DNA of 64,000 nt from Sphingomonas sp. ID1715 (lineage in GTDB: Bacteria > Pseudomonadota > Alphaproteobacteria > Sphingomonadales > Sphingomonadaceae), in assembly GCF_013044515.1 (NCBI RefSeq), contig NZ_JABEPR010000001.1, positions 372,001 to 436,000 of the forward strand. Reading direction: 5' to 3'. A program made the translations under genes and the position numbers. The notes below the pieces were generated by a model that was not told where the DNA came from, did not search any database, and saw nothing but the letters and a program-made list of their open reading frames with translations. This document shows, piece after piece, positions 15,289 through 23,251 of the stretch (positions within the stretch are counted from its first letter, which is position 1; each line of letters begins with the position of its first letter).

Positions 15289-15748
15289 TGCTCGCCTCCT
15301 CCCGTTCGGGCGTGATGACAAGCGGGGGCACCGCGAAGTCGGCCGCATCGAAATGCGCGATGATCGCCGCATAGCTGCCCAATCGCTCGGCGGTGCAGCG
15401 CCCCATGAGGATATAGTCGTCCTCGTCGGCAGCGTAGCTTTGCGGTTCGCCGCTGCCGGTGAACACGGTGCGTTCCGCACCCCACTGGCAGGCATAGGCG
15501 CCCGACCAGCGCGCGAAGAAAAGCCCATGCGCGATGCAGAAGGCTTCGAGTCCCTCGAACCGCCCCCAGGCGACCTCGTGCGCCATGAGCGCCAAGGGCT
15601 CGCCCTCGGGCAGATCGCCGAGCGCGAAGGGTTCGCCGTCCCATTCGGTGGACAGCCCTTCGTTCGCGATGGCCTCGGCGAAGGCGGGAAGCTGGCTGGC
15701 GGGGAGCGTCCCGCCGATGGTGATGGATGCCGAAACACGGTCGGCCAT
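15281..15748 (-). CDS. Conserved hypothetical protein of the ICE backbone
   Basis: 155 residues beginning MADRVSASITIGGTLPASQL, acidic (EPFALGDLPEGEPLALM; AADEDDYILMG) and predicted soluble. The N-terminal opening (MAD + beta strand + GG/GS + helix) resembles that of the downstream neighbour, so the two may be distant paralogues, but the similarity is short. It is 110 bases from the ParB-like stop and overlaps the next gene by eight bases. Acidic proteins of mobile elements can be DNA mimics; nothing here proves that. Confidence 0.7.
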   Translation of the reverse strand: MADRVSASITIGGTLPASQLPAFAEAIANEGLSTEWDGEPFALGDLPEGEPLALMAHEVAWGRFEGLEAFCIAHGLFFARWSGAYACQWGAERTVFTGSGEPQSYAADEDDYILMGRCTAERLGSYAAIIAHFDAADFAVPPLVITPEREEASNG

Positions 15749-15858
15749 GACAAGTCTCCTGTCTGAAATCCGCGCTGCGAGGGCCGCTTGCGGCCGAGCG
15801 GCGCGGCGATTTTATGGGGGGCGGAACGGGCGGCGGGTGCGCCGCCGCCCGTCCAGTT

Positions 15859-17667
15859 TCATGCGGCTTCGCGCTCGGGCTGTTCCTGCGGCTCGGCCTT
15901 GGCAGGGGCCGGAAGCGCAATCACCGCGCCGGGGCCGGTCGGTTCCGGCTCGCGGTCGGGGCGCGCCGCGAGCACCTTGGCATGAGCCGCGACGGTGCCG
16001 ACGCCGCCGCGCGCCGTATAGGCAGCGGGCGGGAACGCCATCCATTTCGGCACCCAACCCTCGACCTTGGGCCGTCCGTTCGTGCCGTCCAGATGGTCGC
16101 GGACGATGCGCTTCAAGACCTTGCCCGGTTCCTTCGCATTGGCGGCGGCGACAGGTTCGCCCGCCACCTCGGCGACGATGCGGGTCAGCACCTCCTTGTC
16201 GCGGACACACTCGAAAAAGGCGTCGTCGGCCTGCCAGTAGCGGGCCATATCGACGCCGATCTCGCCGCCCACCGCCTCGACGGCGGCGCTGCCGCTGGCG
16301 AGCGTTTCGCCCATGACGATCACCACCACGTCCATGACGGCGCGGTCGGGCACGTCGAGCAAGCGGAGGAACACGCCGACAAGTCCGAAGTCGTCGCCGT
16401 TGCCGCCGGCCACGGTCGGTTCCTCGGGCGAGAAGCCGAGAAGGTCCAATACGGCGCGGCGCTTCGTATCGAAGTCGGTTTCCGCGCGGCAGGTTTCGAC
16501 GCTTTCGGCAACCAAATCGTTGCGCGCGGTCTGCGGCTCGGGCTTGATGGTCCAAAGCGGCGAACCGACGATGGCGTGCGCCACCATCAAGCGCAGCGCG
16601 ACCTTGGGGTGACGGGTCAGCGCGGCGCGCACGGCCGCGTGGCGATGCAGGTCGATATAGGTCTGCATCGTGCTCGTCACCTCGGGGCGCGGCACCTTGG
16701 GAGCGGTGTCGATCGGCTCGCCGCGTTCGAGCCGCTTGGCCTCCTTCGACGTGACATAGCCCTCGTAAAAGTCCACCTCGCCGCTCGCGCGCACGTCGAT
16801 ATAGACGCGCGCCCCCTTGCGCTTGGGAGCCTTCACAAACTCGTAGCGATGGAAGTATTCGCCGCGCGGGACGATCACGACATCGCTCCATCCCTCGTCG
16901 AGATAGGCTTCGCGGCGATCCTCGATGGCCGCGTCCTGCTCGCGCCAGAAGGCGTCGGCGTCGGCGAAAAAGCGATCCTCGCCGAACAGGTCGGCGATGA
17001 TCGCGAGCTTGAGCCTCTCGACGTCGAACAGGGCATGTTCGACCTTGATCGACGCGCCGCCGAACAGCCAGTCCTTCAACTGATGGCCGGTCGGGCAATA
17101 GGCGTCGGGGTCGCTGAACAGCGCCAGCCATGCCTTTTGCTGGCTCGTGCTCGCCAAGGTCAGGTGCCGGACGGTCGCCGCGTTGATCTCTTCCTTGCGG
17201 TAGAGGTCGCGGATGCGCGGCAAGAGATTGCCGAGCGCGAGGATGCGTTTGACGCCAAGCTCGGGGATGCCGAACGTCGCGGAAATATCCGCTTCGTCGC
17301 GGCCTTCCTTGACCAGCCGGGTGAAGGTTTCCCAGCGTGTCACCTCGTCGGGCGCGAGCCGCGCGATATTCTCGATCAGCGACGCCTCGATGGCGGCGGC
17401 ATCGTCGCCGTTCTCGAGAATGGCGCACGGCAAGGGGTCGGCGCTGCCGGTTTCGCCCGCGACGATCTGCGCGGCGGTGAAGCGCCGCGCGCCCGCGACG
17501 ATCTCGAACGCATCGGGACCGCAATTCGGTCGCACGATCAGCGGCACGAGAACGCCGCGCGCGCGGACGGTCGGAAGGATGTCGGACACGTCCGGCGCCT
17601 TCTTCGCGTAGCGCATATTGGCCTTGCTGACGGACAGCTTGCCAAGGTCGATAAAGTCGAGTTTCAT
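15859..17667 (-). CDS. ParB/Spo0J-like nuclease-domain protein
   Basis: 602 residues from the ATG at 17667. Residues ~1-110 form a ParB N-terminal domain (IDLGKLSVSKANMRY, then VLVPLIVRP, FEIVAGARRFTAA near 64-76 and AIEASLIENIARLAPDE near 100-116), followed by a helix-turn-helix region (DISATFGIPELGVKRILALGNLLP) and a long C-terminal extension. It is about twice the length of a chromosomal ParB and has no ParA partner nearby, so it belongs to the ICE/plasmid ParB-like group rather than to a segregation pair. It probably binds DNA, with stability or regulation as possible roles. Confidence 0.85.
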   Translation of the reverse strand: MKLDFIDLGKLSVSKANMRYAKKAPDVSDILPTVRARGVLVPLIVRPNCGPDAFEIVAGARRFTAAQIVAGETGSADPLPCAILENGDDAAAIEASLIENIARLAPDEVTRWETFTRLVKEGRDEADISATFGIPELGVKRILALGNLLPRIRDLYRKEEINAATVRHLTLASTSQQKAWLALFSDPDAYCPTGHQLKDWLFGGASIKVEHALFDVERLKLAIIADLFGEDRFFADADAFWREQDAAIEDRREAYLDEGWSDVVIVPRGEYFHRYEFVKAPKRKGARVYIDVRASGEVDFYEGYVTSKEAKRLERGEPIDTAPKVPRPEVTSTMQTYIDLHRHAAVRAALTRHPKVALRLMVAHAIVGSPLWTIKPEPQTARNDLVAESVETCRAETDFDTKRRAVLDLLGFSPEEPTVAGGNGDDFGLVGVFLRLLDVPDRAVMDVVVIVMGETLASGSAAVEAVGGEIGVDMARYWQADDAFFECVRDKEVLTRIVAEVAGEPVAAANAKEPGKVLKRIVRDHLDGTNGRPKVEGWVPKWMAFPPAAYTARGGVGTVAAHAKVLAARPDREPEPTGPGAVIALPAPAKAEPQEQPEREAA

Positions 17668-17752
17668 TGGTCTGCTCCTTCTGGAGCGCCGGTCCCGTTT
17701 GTCTTGCTGGATGGGCGGGACCGGCACTCGATGCGGCGAAACGCGCCGCGCG

Positions 17753-18175
17753 TCACCCGCCTCGGGGCGGAAGCTCCTTGCCGTTGCGGCTGTCGGCCGC
17801 GCGGCGAAGTTCGGTTTCAGCGAAGATGATCGCGCCCGCCCGCCGCGCGGTCTCGGCCCATGTCGAGAGCGGGGCGAACGGTTCGAAATGCTCGTCGCGC
17901 TCGATGAACAGGCCGAAGGGCAAGCGGACGCTCGCCATTTCGGACAGGCTGAATGTGCCGAGTTCGGGAAAGCCGAACCCCAAGTCGGCAAGGCCGAACA
18001 GCGTGTCGTCATCATCGTAAAGCTCGGTCGCGAGCCATGTTGCCGCGCCCAAGGGATTGAAGAATTTGACCAGCGGAACGGGATCGGGTTCTGGCGCGCC
18101 ATCGCGCGCGGCGGCGCAGCGGGCCAAGTCGTTCGCGCGCAGCGCGAAGCGCAGTTCGGGGGTCAGCAGGATCAT
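17753..18175 (-). CDS. DUF2958 family protein
   Basis: The 140-residue protein has the family layout: MILLTPELRFALRAN at the start, DPVPLVKFFNPLGAATWLAT near 31-50, DDDDTLFGLADLGFG near 54-68 and a middle SVRLPFGLFIERD. DUF2958 proteins are found on mobile elements beside ArdC and ParB-like genes. The start overlaps the ArdC stop by four bases (ATGA), which couples the two. No function is established. The family assignment is based on recognised motif spacing. Confidence 0.88.
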   Translation of the reverse strand: MILLTPELRFALRANDLARCAAARDGAPEPDPVPLVKFFNPLGAATWLATELYDDDDTLFGLADLGFGFPELGTFSLSEMASVRLPFGLFIERDEHFEPFAPLSTWAETARRAGAIIFAETELRRAADSRNGKELPPRGG

Positions 18176-19149
18176 GCCGCCGCCCTCCGCTCGTCGCTTT
18201 CGCTGGCCTCGGTATGGCGCGCCATTATCCAGTCGGCGGCCTTGCTCGCCGCGCTCGCGGCGCAGAAGATGGCGCGATTGTCCTCGCGCAAGACCTCCAG
18301 CCATGATGCCAGATAATCGGCATGGCGCACGGTCGGTTCGATGCCAAGCGCGGCGCAGAGGAAGGCGCTACCCATTTCGGCGACCAGTTCCTCGCGGGCG
18401 TAGTCCTTGCTGCCGAACGGGTTGAGAATCTTGCGGTCGAGGCGCGAGGCGTGGCCGGTCGAATGGGTCAGTTCGTGCAGCGCGGTGCGATAATAGTTGA
18501 TCTGCTCGAAGAACGCGGGTTGCGGCGGAACCTGCACATAATCATGCGCGGGTACATAGAAGGCACGGTTGCCGCCGATGCGGAAATCGACGCCCGATGC
18601 GGCAATAACCGCTTCGGCGACGGGCACGATCTGGCGTTCGGGGAGCGGCGCGGGGCCGGCGGCAAGGCCGGGGCGCAAGCCTTCGCATTGCGCGACGTTG
18701 AACACGGTGAAGCGTTTGAGGAAGGGCACGGCGCGGGCCTCGTCGCCGGTCAGGCGTGCGCGTTCCTTCTCGGCCTCGGGGGTGAAGCGGTCGGCATAGA
18801 CAACGGTGGTCCCGCGCTCGCCCTTGCGGACGTTGCCGCCTGCTTCAAGGGCTTGGCGGAAGGTCAGCCACGATTGCGAAGGATAACCGCACTCGATAAC
18901 CGCGCCCCAGAGAATGAGCACGTTGACGCCGCTGTAATTGCGGCTGGTGAGCGCATTGCGCGGAAGGCCGGGGGCGGCGGAGAAGCCTTGACCATTGGGG
19001 CGGCCCCAAGGCTGGACCCAAGGAACGCGGCCCGCCTCAAGTTCGGCAACGATCCGGTTCGTCACCTCGTCGTAAAGATTGGCGCGCTCTGCCGGGGGCT
19101 GGCTCCTGCCAGCTTCTCCGCGCGCGCGATGCTTGCCGCTCTGGCGCAT
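18172..19149 (-). CDS. ardC: ArdC-family antirestriction protein (ssDNA-binding plus zincin domain)
   Basis: 325 residues with AGGAGG six bases before the ATG. The N-terminal ArdC domain (LYDEVTNRIVAELEAGRVPW, 25-44; RNYSGVNVLILWG, 70-82) binds single-stranded DNA, and the C-terminal half is a gluzincin-like protease domain with HELTH at 225-229 and a likely third ligand Glu in REELVAE. ArdC of pSA protects incoming transferred DNA from host restriction, and the domain pair is common on conjugative elements. It leads a coupled pair with the DUF2958 gene, suitable for early expression in a new host. Confidence 0.9.
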   Translation of the reverse strand: MRQSGKHRARGEAGRSQPPAERANLYDEVTNRIVAELEAGRVPWVQPWGRPNGQGFSAAPGLPRNALTSRNYSGVNVLILWGAVIECGYPSQSWLTFRQALEAGGNVRKGERGTTVVYADRFTPEAEKERARLTGDEARAVPFLKRFTVFNVAQCEGLRPGLAAGPAPLPERQIVPVAEAVIAASGVDFRIGGNRAFYVPAHDYVQVPPQPAFFEQINYYRTALHELTHSTGHASRLDRKILNPFGSKDYAREELVAEMGSAFLCAALGIEPTVRHADYLASWLEVLREDNRAIFCAASAASKAADWIMARHTEASESDERRAAA

Positions 19150-19665
19150 GGCTATCCTCCTGCACCGCCCCAAAAACCCCAGGGCCTCCCCCGGAGCGGG
19201 GGTGGGCGGCGAACTGCGACCTGCCGGGCGCGGCCAGAAGGCGGTCCGCACCCGCAGGGCCGCAATGCAATGGAGGAGCCGAGCCCGAGCGCAGTCGAGG
19301 GCCGGCTTGCGGGACGCCGGGCCGGGCCCAGAAGGGAGCGCCGTCCACCCGTGCGACGAGGGGAAGGCCCAACGAAAAACGCCGCCGCGCCGGTCAGGCG
19401 CGGCGACGACAGGCCGGAGCAAGGCTCCGGCATCCCGCCAGTCCGATCATCACCTTTGGCCGGGACGCGCGAAGCGTGGCCCGGTGGAGCTTGGCGAACG
19501 GATGTGAGCCTAGCGGAATAGAGCGGCGGTCGCGCCGCAGGCGCGAGGCGCCCAAAAACCCGGATGCGTCAGGTCAGACCCTGCCGTCTTGACGCACTCT
19601 CGCCATGGTCGCCTTACGCGACGGTGACGCGGAGGCGAGCACTCGGCCGACTGACCCGCCGCGGA
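19150..19665. other. Non-coding gap between ardC and the TraF-side operon
   Basis: About 516 bases without a supported gene; the open frames are chance. The stretch near 19185-19205 is a C/G-rich hairpin (CCCCGGAGCGGGGG) and a strong terminator lies at 19374-19405. The ArdC promoter should be in the left third. Nothing in it resembles a mobile-element end. Confidence 0.5.
19374..19405 (-). terminator. Rho-independent terminator of the rdf-traF-transglycosylase operon
   Basis: On the minus strand a 9-bp perfect stem (CGCCGCGCC, 19397-19405 strand; GGCGCGGCG, 19383-19391 strand) with a 5-base loop is followed by GCGTTTTTCG, a run of five T. It lies 260 bases beyond the last gene (19666) and before ardC, so it separates the two minus-strand operons. 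Confidence 0.7.
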
Positions 19666-20121
19666 TCAACCGTGCAGCGGGGATCCGTGCGAACCGGTGC
19701 GAGCGGTCATCGCGGGCAACAGGCTCATCATGGCGGCACTGGCGATGATGATCGCGCCGACCGCCGCGGCGATGCCGGTCGCGGTCGGCCGCGCGCCGCC
19801 GAGATGCATCAGGCCGGAGACGACGCTGTGGCCGGCGATCCCGGCGGGCACAGCGAAGAGAAAAGCGACCGCCCCGCGAACTGGAACCGGCAACCGTGAC
19901 GCGATGAGCATGCGTCCGATCAGCAAGGCCGCGACGCCGACGACGAGGCCGAGAAGCAGGCCGAGCAACAGCCCCAGCTCGCCACCCGCCGCCCACAGAA
20001 AGGTGGCCGCACCCAGCCCGACCGGGAGCGCGAAGACGGCGAGCCGGAACATCGCCCAGGCGAAGAGGACGATGCCGGTGGCGGAAAGGATCAGACCGAG
20101 CAGCATGACGACCAACTCCAT
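19666..20121 (-). CDS. Multi-pass membrane protein of the transfer region
   Basis: 151 residues beginning MELVVMLLGLILSATGIVLF with four predicted membrane helices (residues ~3-24, 32-50, 54-75, 88-105) and a fifth near 118-140. It has no recognised domain. It follows the lytic transglycosylase gene by 54 bases on the same strand, so a role in the transfer apparatus is likely. A longer frame adds eight N-terminal residues; I prefer the internal ATG. Similar small membrane proteins follow traF in related ICEs, but I cannot name the family. Confidence 0.7.
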   Translation of the reverse strand: MELVVMLLGLILSATGIVLFAWAMFRLAVFALPVGLGAATFLWAAGGELGLLLGLLLGLVVGVAALLIGRMLIASRLPVPVRGAVAFLFAVPAGIAGHSVVSGLMHLGGARPTATGIAAAVGAIIIASAAMMSLLPAMTARTGSHGSPLHG

Positions 20122-20175
20122 AGCCTCGGAACATAGCAGAAACACGAATCCGCATGAAGCCCGGATCGGTGCTCA

Positions 20176-20817
20176 CTACGGACGGCCTGGCGCAGCCGTC
20201 TCGGGCGGCCCTGCGCGTAGCACGACGAACAGCGTGGCCGCGCCGGCTTCGCTCCGGCCGGCAGGGGGCCGGTCGCCGATCGCGAAGAAGATGGCATTGG
20301 CGGTACGCGGCGTTGCACTGGCGGCCGCGACAGCCGACTGGGAATTGACGGGCACTCCGGCGACGCTCGCGAGATAGGCGCGGGTCTCGCCGGGCAGCGC
20401 GCGGCCGGTCCGCACGTGCTCGGCATAGCGTGCCGGTCCCGCATTATAGGCTGCGAACAGACCGGGATAGCCGAAGCGGTCATACATCAGGCGAAGATAG
20501 AGCGTCCCCGCCAATATGTTGTCGCGCGGGCTATGTGGATCGGACCCGAGCCCGAGCCGCGCGCGCATTTCGGACCAGGTGCCGGGCATGAGCTGCATCA
20601 GCCCCATCGCGCCGGCGTGGCTGGTGATCGGGCGACCGTCCAGCATCGTGCGTCCGCCGCTCTCGGCGCGCATGACGCGCTCGATCCATTCTACCGGCAC
20701 GCCGAAACGCGCCGAGGCTGCCTCGATATAAGGCCGCCAGTGAACGACCGACTGCGCGCCAGCCGGCGCCGCCGCTAGCAGCGCCAAGGCGGTGATGGCG
20801 ACCCTCAGCCCAGCCAC
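20176..20817 (-). CDS. Lytic transglycosylase (VirB1/TrbN-like)
   Basis: About 213 residues with a signal peptide ending in APAGAQS near residue 22. The SLT fold motifs are clear: catalytic Glu52 in MRAESGG, AMGLMQLMPGTW near 69-80, and AAYNAGP near 112-118. Such enzymes open the peptidoglycan for assembly of the type IV secretion channel. I place the start at the GTG at 20817, which overlaps the end of the traF gene by 13 bases; a longer frame would remove the signal peptide from the N terminus. It is part of the excisionase-traF-transglycosylase operon. Confidence 0.88.
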   Translation of the reverse strand: MAGLRVAITALALLAAAPAGAQSVVHWRPYIEAASARFGVPVEWIERVMRAESGGRTMLDGRPITSHAGAMGLMQLMPGTWSEMRARLGLGSDPHSPRDNILAGTLYLRLMYDRFGYPGLFAAYNAGPARYAEHVRTGRALPGETRAYLASVAGVPVNSQSAVAAASATPRTANAIFFAIGDRPPAGRSEAGAATLFVVLRAGPPETAAPGRP

Positions 20818-21335
20818 AACAGCCGCGCCTCGCCGATGACGTCGCCGCGCGATGTCGGTCCGAAATAACGCCCGTCGAACGAATCCGGGCTGTCCATCAG
20901 GAGGAACAGCGCACCGGTTCTCAGTGTCACACATCCGCTCCACCGCGGCATCGGCCGCCCGCGGCCGTCAGCTTCGCGGCGATCAGTGACTGGGCGGCCA
21001 TTTACGGAGATATCGCGACCACGGGCGCAAACGCGGTCGCCGGGCACGGCCGCGACGCGCTTCACCAAAGGGACGTTGATCGGAATGTAGCGCCGCTCGG
21101 CGGCGAGCCGGCGCCAGCGGTCGGGCACGCGGGCCAGCACCATGTCGCCAGCCGCGATGTCGTGACGGCCGCCAACGGCATAGAGGCCGATCGGCGCGCT
21201 GGCCGACACGTTCCAGACCAGCCGCGGCGTCGGGGGCAGCGCGATCGTCGCCGTCAGCGCGGCGACGCCAACACTGATCAGCACGGAGGCCCGAACCGGC
21301 AGACGGGAGGGTAACAGCCTAGCCATTTCCGCCAT
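20805..21335 (-). CDS. traF: TraF, S26-family conjugal transfer peptidase
   Basis: 176 residues. One N-terminal membrane helix (~14-33) is followed by NVSASAPIGLY (42-52) carrying the catalytic serine (probably Ser46) and VPLVKRVAAVPGD (88-100) with catalytic Lys92, the Ser-Lys dyad of signal peptidase family S26. In RP4, TraF processes and cyclises the TrbC pilin, and a TrbC gene is present at 1594-1947. It overlaps the upstream excisionase-like gene by 17 bases and the downstream transglycosylase by 13. An alternative ATG at 21326 exists. The rdf-traF order is the same as in Mesorhizobium ICEs. Confidence 0.9.
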   Translation of the reverse strand: MAEMARLLPSRLPVRASVLISVGVAALTATIALPPTPRLVWNVSASAPIGLYAVGGRHDIAAGDMVLARVPDRWRRLAAERRYIPINVPLVKRVAAVPGDRVCARGRDISVNGRPVTDRREADGRGRPMPRWSGCVTLRTGALFLLMDSPDSFDGRYFGPTSRGDVIGEARLLWLG

Positions 21336-21627
21336 CCCGCATGTTCGCGCGCGACCAGGCCTCGATATCGTCGATATGGTAGCGCCAGACGGTGCCGTGT
21401 TTCCGGCAGCACGGACCGCGCCGCTCGCGGCGCATCTTCTTGAGCGTGTCCGCTGCGAGGCCGAGATGGAACGCGGCCTGCTTGGTTGTCAGGAACGGGC
21501 AATGTTCGCGTGCCCGCCGGGCGCGCTCCGCGGTCGAAGATACAGCTCCACCGTTCACAGCGGGCGGCGCCACCTCGGTCGGTGTTCGTGCGCCGCCGCC
21601 TGCTTTGTCGTTCGGATCGTGTGTCAT
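21319..21627 (-). CDS. Helix-turn-helix protein, probable excisionase (RdfS-like)
   Basis: 102 residues with a disordered N terminus and a winged helix-turn-helix at about 45-95: FLTTKQAAFHLGLAADTLKK, then RKHGTVWRYHIDDIEAWSRA, the AlpA/excisionase pattern. It sits directly upstream of traF with overlapping ends. In ICEMlSymR7A the recombination directionality factor gene rdfS lies directly before traF, so I infer that this protein directs the integrase at 48.8-50.1 kb to excise the element. It could instead be a plain regulator. It begins 30 bases after the phyH stop, so read-through from the LuxR/LuxI side would link excision to quorum sensing. Confidence 0.75.
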   Translation of the reverse strand: MTHDPNDKAGGGARTPTEVAPPAVNGGAVSSTAERARRAREHCPFLTTKQAAFHLGLAADTLKKMRRERRGPCCRKHGTVWRYHIDDIEAWSRANMRDGGNG

Positions 21628-21657
21628 GGATGCAGCGTCTAGTCCGACGAACCCGCG

Positions 21658-22533
21658 TTACCCGCCGATCAGGCCCGCACGCGCCGCTTCCTGATCCGCG
21701 ACGTAGGCGTCCAACATGTCCGCCTGACCGGGAAGCAGCGCGTCGATCGCCGGGAGGCCGTCAATATCGTCGCGGTAAAGCAGCACCGATGGGCACTGGC
21801 CTTCGACATTACCGAGATTGGGGCGATGCTGGGCATAGCCGATGAGCGCGGCCAGATCGGGATCGAACGCTCGAGCGATGGCGGGCGGGTAGACGAGATA
21901 CTGATTCTCGAACGTCCGCAGCCATCCGAGGCAATAGGAGGTGATGACCGCGCGGCGCACATGATCGGACTGGTTAGCGCCGGCACCATGCAGGATCGAT
22001 CCGAGGAACAGCAGCGCGGAGCCGGGTGGCATTTCGGCGGCGACCGGACGTGCATCGCCCGGTTGCGATGCCGCATCGTGATGGCTGCCCGGCCAGACCA
22101 GCGTCGCGCCACTCTCCAGCGTGAACGGATCGATCGGCCAGATGACGTTGATCTGATAGTGCATCCCGGTCTTGACGCCGCCCCAGAGATCCTGGTCGCG
22201 GTGCGGCACCTGCGCGAGCGCGCCGGGATGGATTTCGATCGCCTGGGTGAGGTTGAGAACGATACGATCGCACCATTCCCCGAGCACCGTTTCGGCGATA
22301 CCGCAGATGATCGGGTGCAGCACAAGGCCGGCGATATGCCGTGAACGCCGCAACAACGCGCCAAAGCGCTTGGTGCGGGCTCCGTAGAATCCGCCTTCGC
22401 AAAAGGGCGTGGCGACGAAGCGCGGTGCGAGTTCGGCTTCGAGCGCGGTGATTAGCTCGGTCGGCACGGCGTTATCGACAATGACATAACCGTCGGCGAG
22501 CAGCATCGCGGCTAGGCGGGCGGGGTCGTGCAT
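21658..22533 (-). CDS. PhyH-family Fe(II)/2-oxoglutarate dioxygenase
   Basis: 291 residues with AAGGGA about six bases before the ATG at 22533. The double-stranded beta-helix metal site is visible as His and Asp in VPHRDQDLW and a distal His in GSILHGAG, followed by the Arg region that binds 2-oxoglutarate (HVRRAVITSY). PhyH-type enzymes hydroxylate alkyl-CoAs and many small molecules. The start is 11 bases after the luxI stop, so it is surely co-transcribed with it; luxI-phyH pairs have been reported in sphingomonads. A role in altering the acyl chain of the signal, or producing a related signal, is inferred. Confidence 0.85.
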   Translation of the reverse strand: MHDPARLAAMLLADGYVIVDNAVPTELITALEAELAPRFVATPFCEGGFYGARTKRFGALLRRSRHIAGLVLHPIICGIAETVLGEWCDRIVLNLTQAIEIHPGALAQVPHRDQDLWGGVKTGMHYQINVIWPIDPFTLESGATLVWPGSHHDAASQPGDARPVAAEMPPGSALLFLGSILHGAGANQSDHVRRAVITSYCLGWLRTFENQYLVYPPAIARAFDPDLAALIGYAQHRPNLGNVEGQCPSVLLYRDDIDGLPAIDALLPGQADMLDAYVADQEAARAGLIGG

Positions 22534-22544
22534 CGCCATTCCCT

Positions 22545-23159
22545 TCACGCGGCTCTTGCCGCCGCATCGGGAGTGATCGCACCCGGCACATAGATGCCGT
22601 TCGACGCCAGCAGCGCAGGCGTACCGGCGCAGATCTCGATGCGGAACGCTCCAAGGAACGCGCCATCGATGCGGCGCGCGGGGCCGAGCGGCGCTGCGCG
22701 CCAGCCCATCGCCAAAACCTCCTCGCGAAAAGCAGCGGTCACGACGCCGGTTAGCATGGTGATTCCGCTGCCGAGCGCATGATCGACCATCGCCGAGATG
22801 AGCCGGTTGCGGACACGCAGGCGTCCGGGGGCGCCCAATCGTTGCGGCAGGCAAAGTCGCGTAATCTCGCGAACCTGCTCCCCCCGGGGCGCATCGCACT
22901 CGCAGAGCGACGCGAAACGATCGGCGAGCAGATGCGCGCCCTCTGTCGATAGCAGCCGCATCGACCCCTGGTGAATGCAGCCATCGTCGGTGGCGATCAG
23001 ATAGACCGCCTTGTCGCCGTCATAGCTGTCGATTTCATAGCGGCCGCCGACGACCGGAACATCCCAGCCCAGCAGATCGACGAACAGGGTCTTGCGGTCC
23101 TCGAACATCGAGGCGGCGCGCGCATCGGTAAGCGAGCACCCTTGGACAATATGGATCAT
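22545..23159 (-). CDS. LuxI-family acyl-homoserine lactone synthase
   Basis: 204 residues with the invariant LuxI residues in place: Arg22, Phe26 and Trp32 in DRKTLFVDLLGWDVP, Asp44 and Asp47 in YEIDSYDGD, Arg68 in GSMRLLST, and Glu99/Arg101 in EITRLCL. The enzyme makes an acyl-HSL from S-adenosylmethionine and an acyl donor. It follows the luxR gene by 92 bases on the same strand. A 17-bp perfect palindrome lies 12 bases before the start and touches the ribosome site (GGGAG). By analogy with traI of plasmids and ICEs, it probably couples transfer to cell density. Confidence 0.93.
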   Translation of the reverse strand: MIHIVQGCSLTDARAASMFEDRKTLFVDLLGWDVPVVGGRYEIDSYDGDKAVYLIATDDGCIHQGSMRLLSTEGAHLLADRFASLCECDAPRGEQVREITRLCLPQRLGAPGRLRVRNRLISAMVDHALGSGITMLTGVVTAAFREEVLAMGWRAAPLGPARRIDGAFLGAFRIEICAGTPALLASNGIYVPGAITPDAAARAA

Positions 23160-23170
23160 AGCAGTAGCTC

Positions 23171-23187
23171 CCGTTCAACGTGAACGG
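23171..23187. promoter_or_regulatory. Palindrome over the luxI ribosome site (possible lux box)
   Basis: CCGTTCAACGTGAACGG has seven perfectly paired bases on each arm around three central bases. It ends 12 bases from the luxI start, and on the coding strand its last bases merge with the GGGAG ribosome site. A TTGACG (23223-23228 complement) lies about 40 bases upstream as a -35 candidate, so the palindrome would be transcribed. It may be a LuxR operator acting as a repressor site or a small RNA hairpin limiting translation. Confidence 0.5.
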
Positions 23188-23251
23188 TCGCAAAAGGAGC
23201 AGAGATGCGGAGTTCAAACAGTCGTCAATATTGAGGATGCGGCGATCCTAC

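Noticed and set aside
15812-17829. Very long frames on both strands over the ParB-like gene
   Set aside because: Only the minus-strand frame from 17667 shows a ParB domain; the others are shadow frames.
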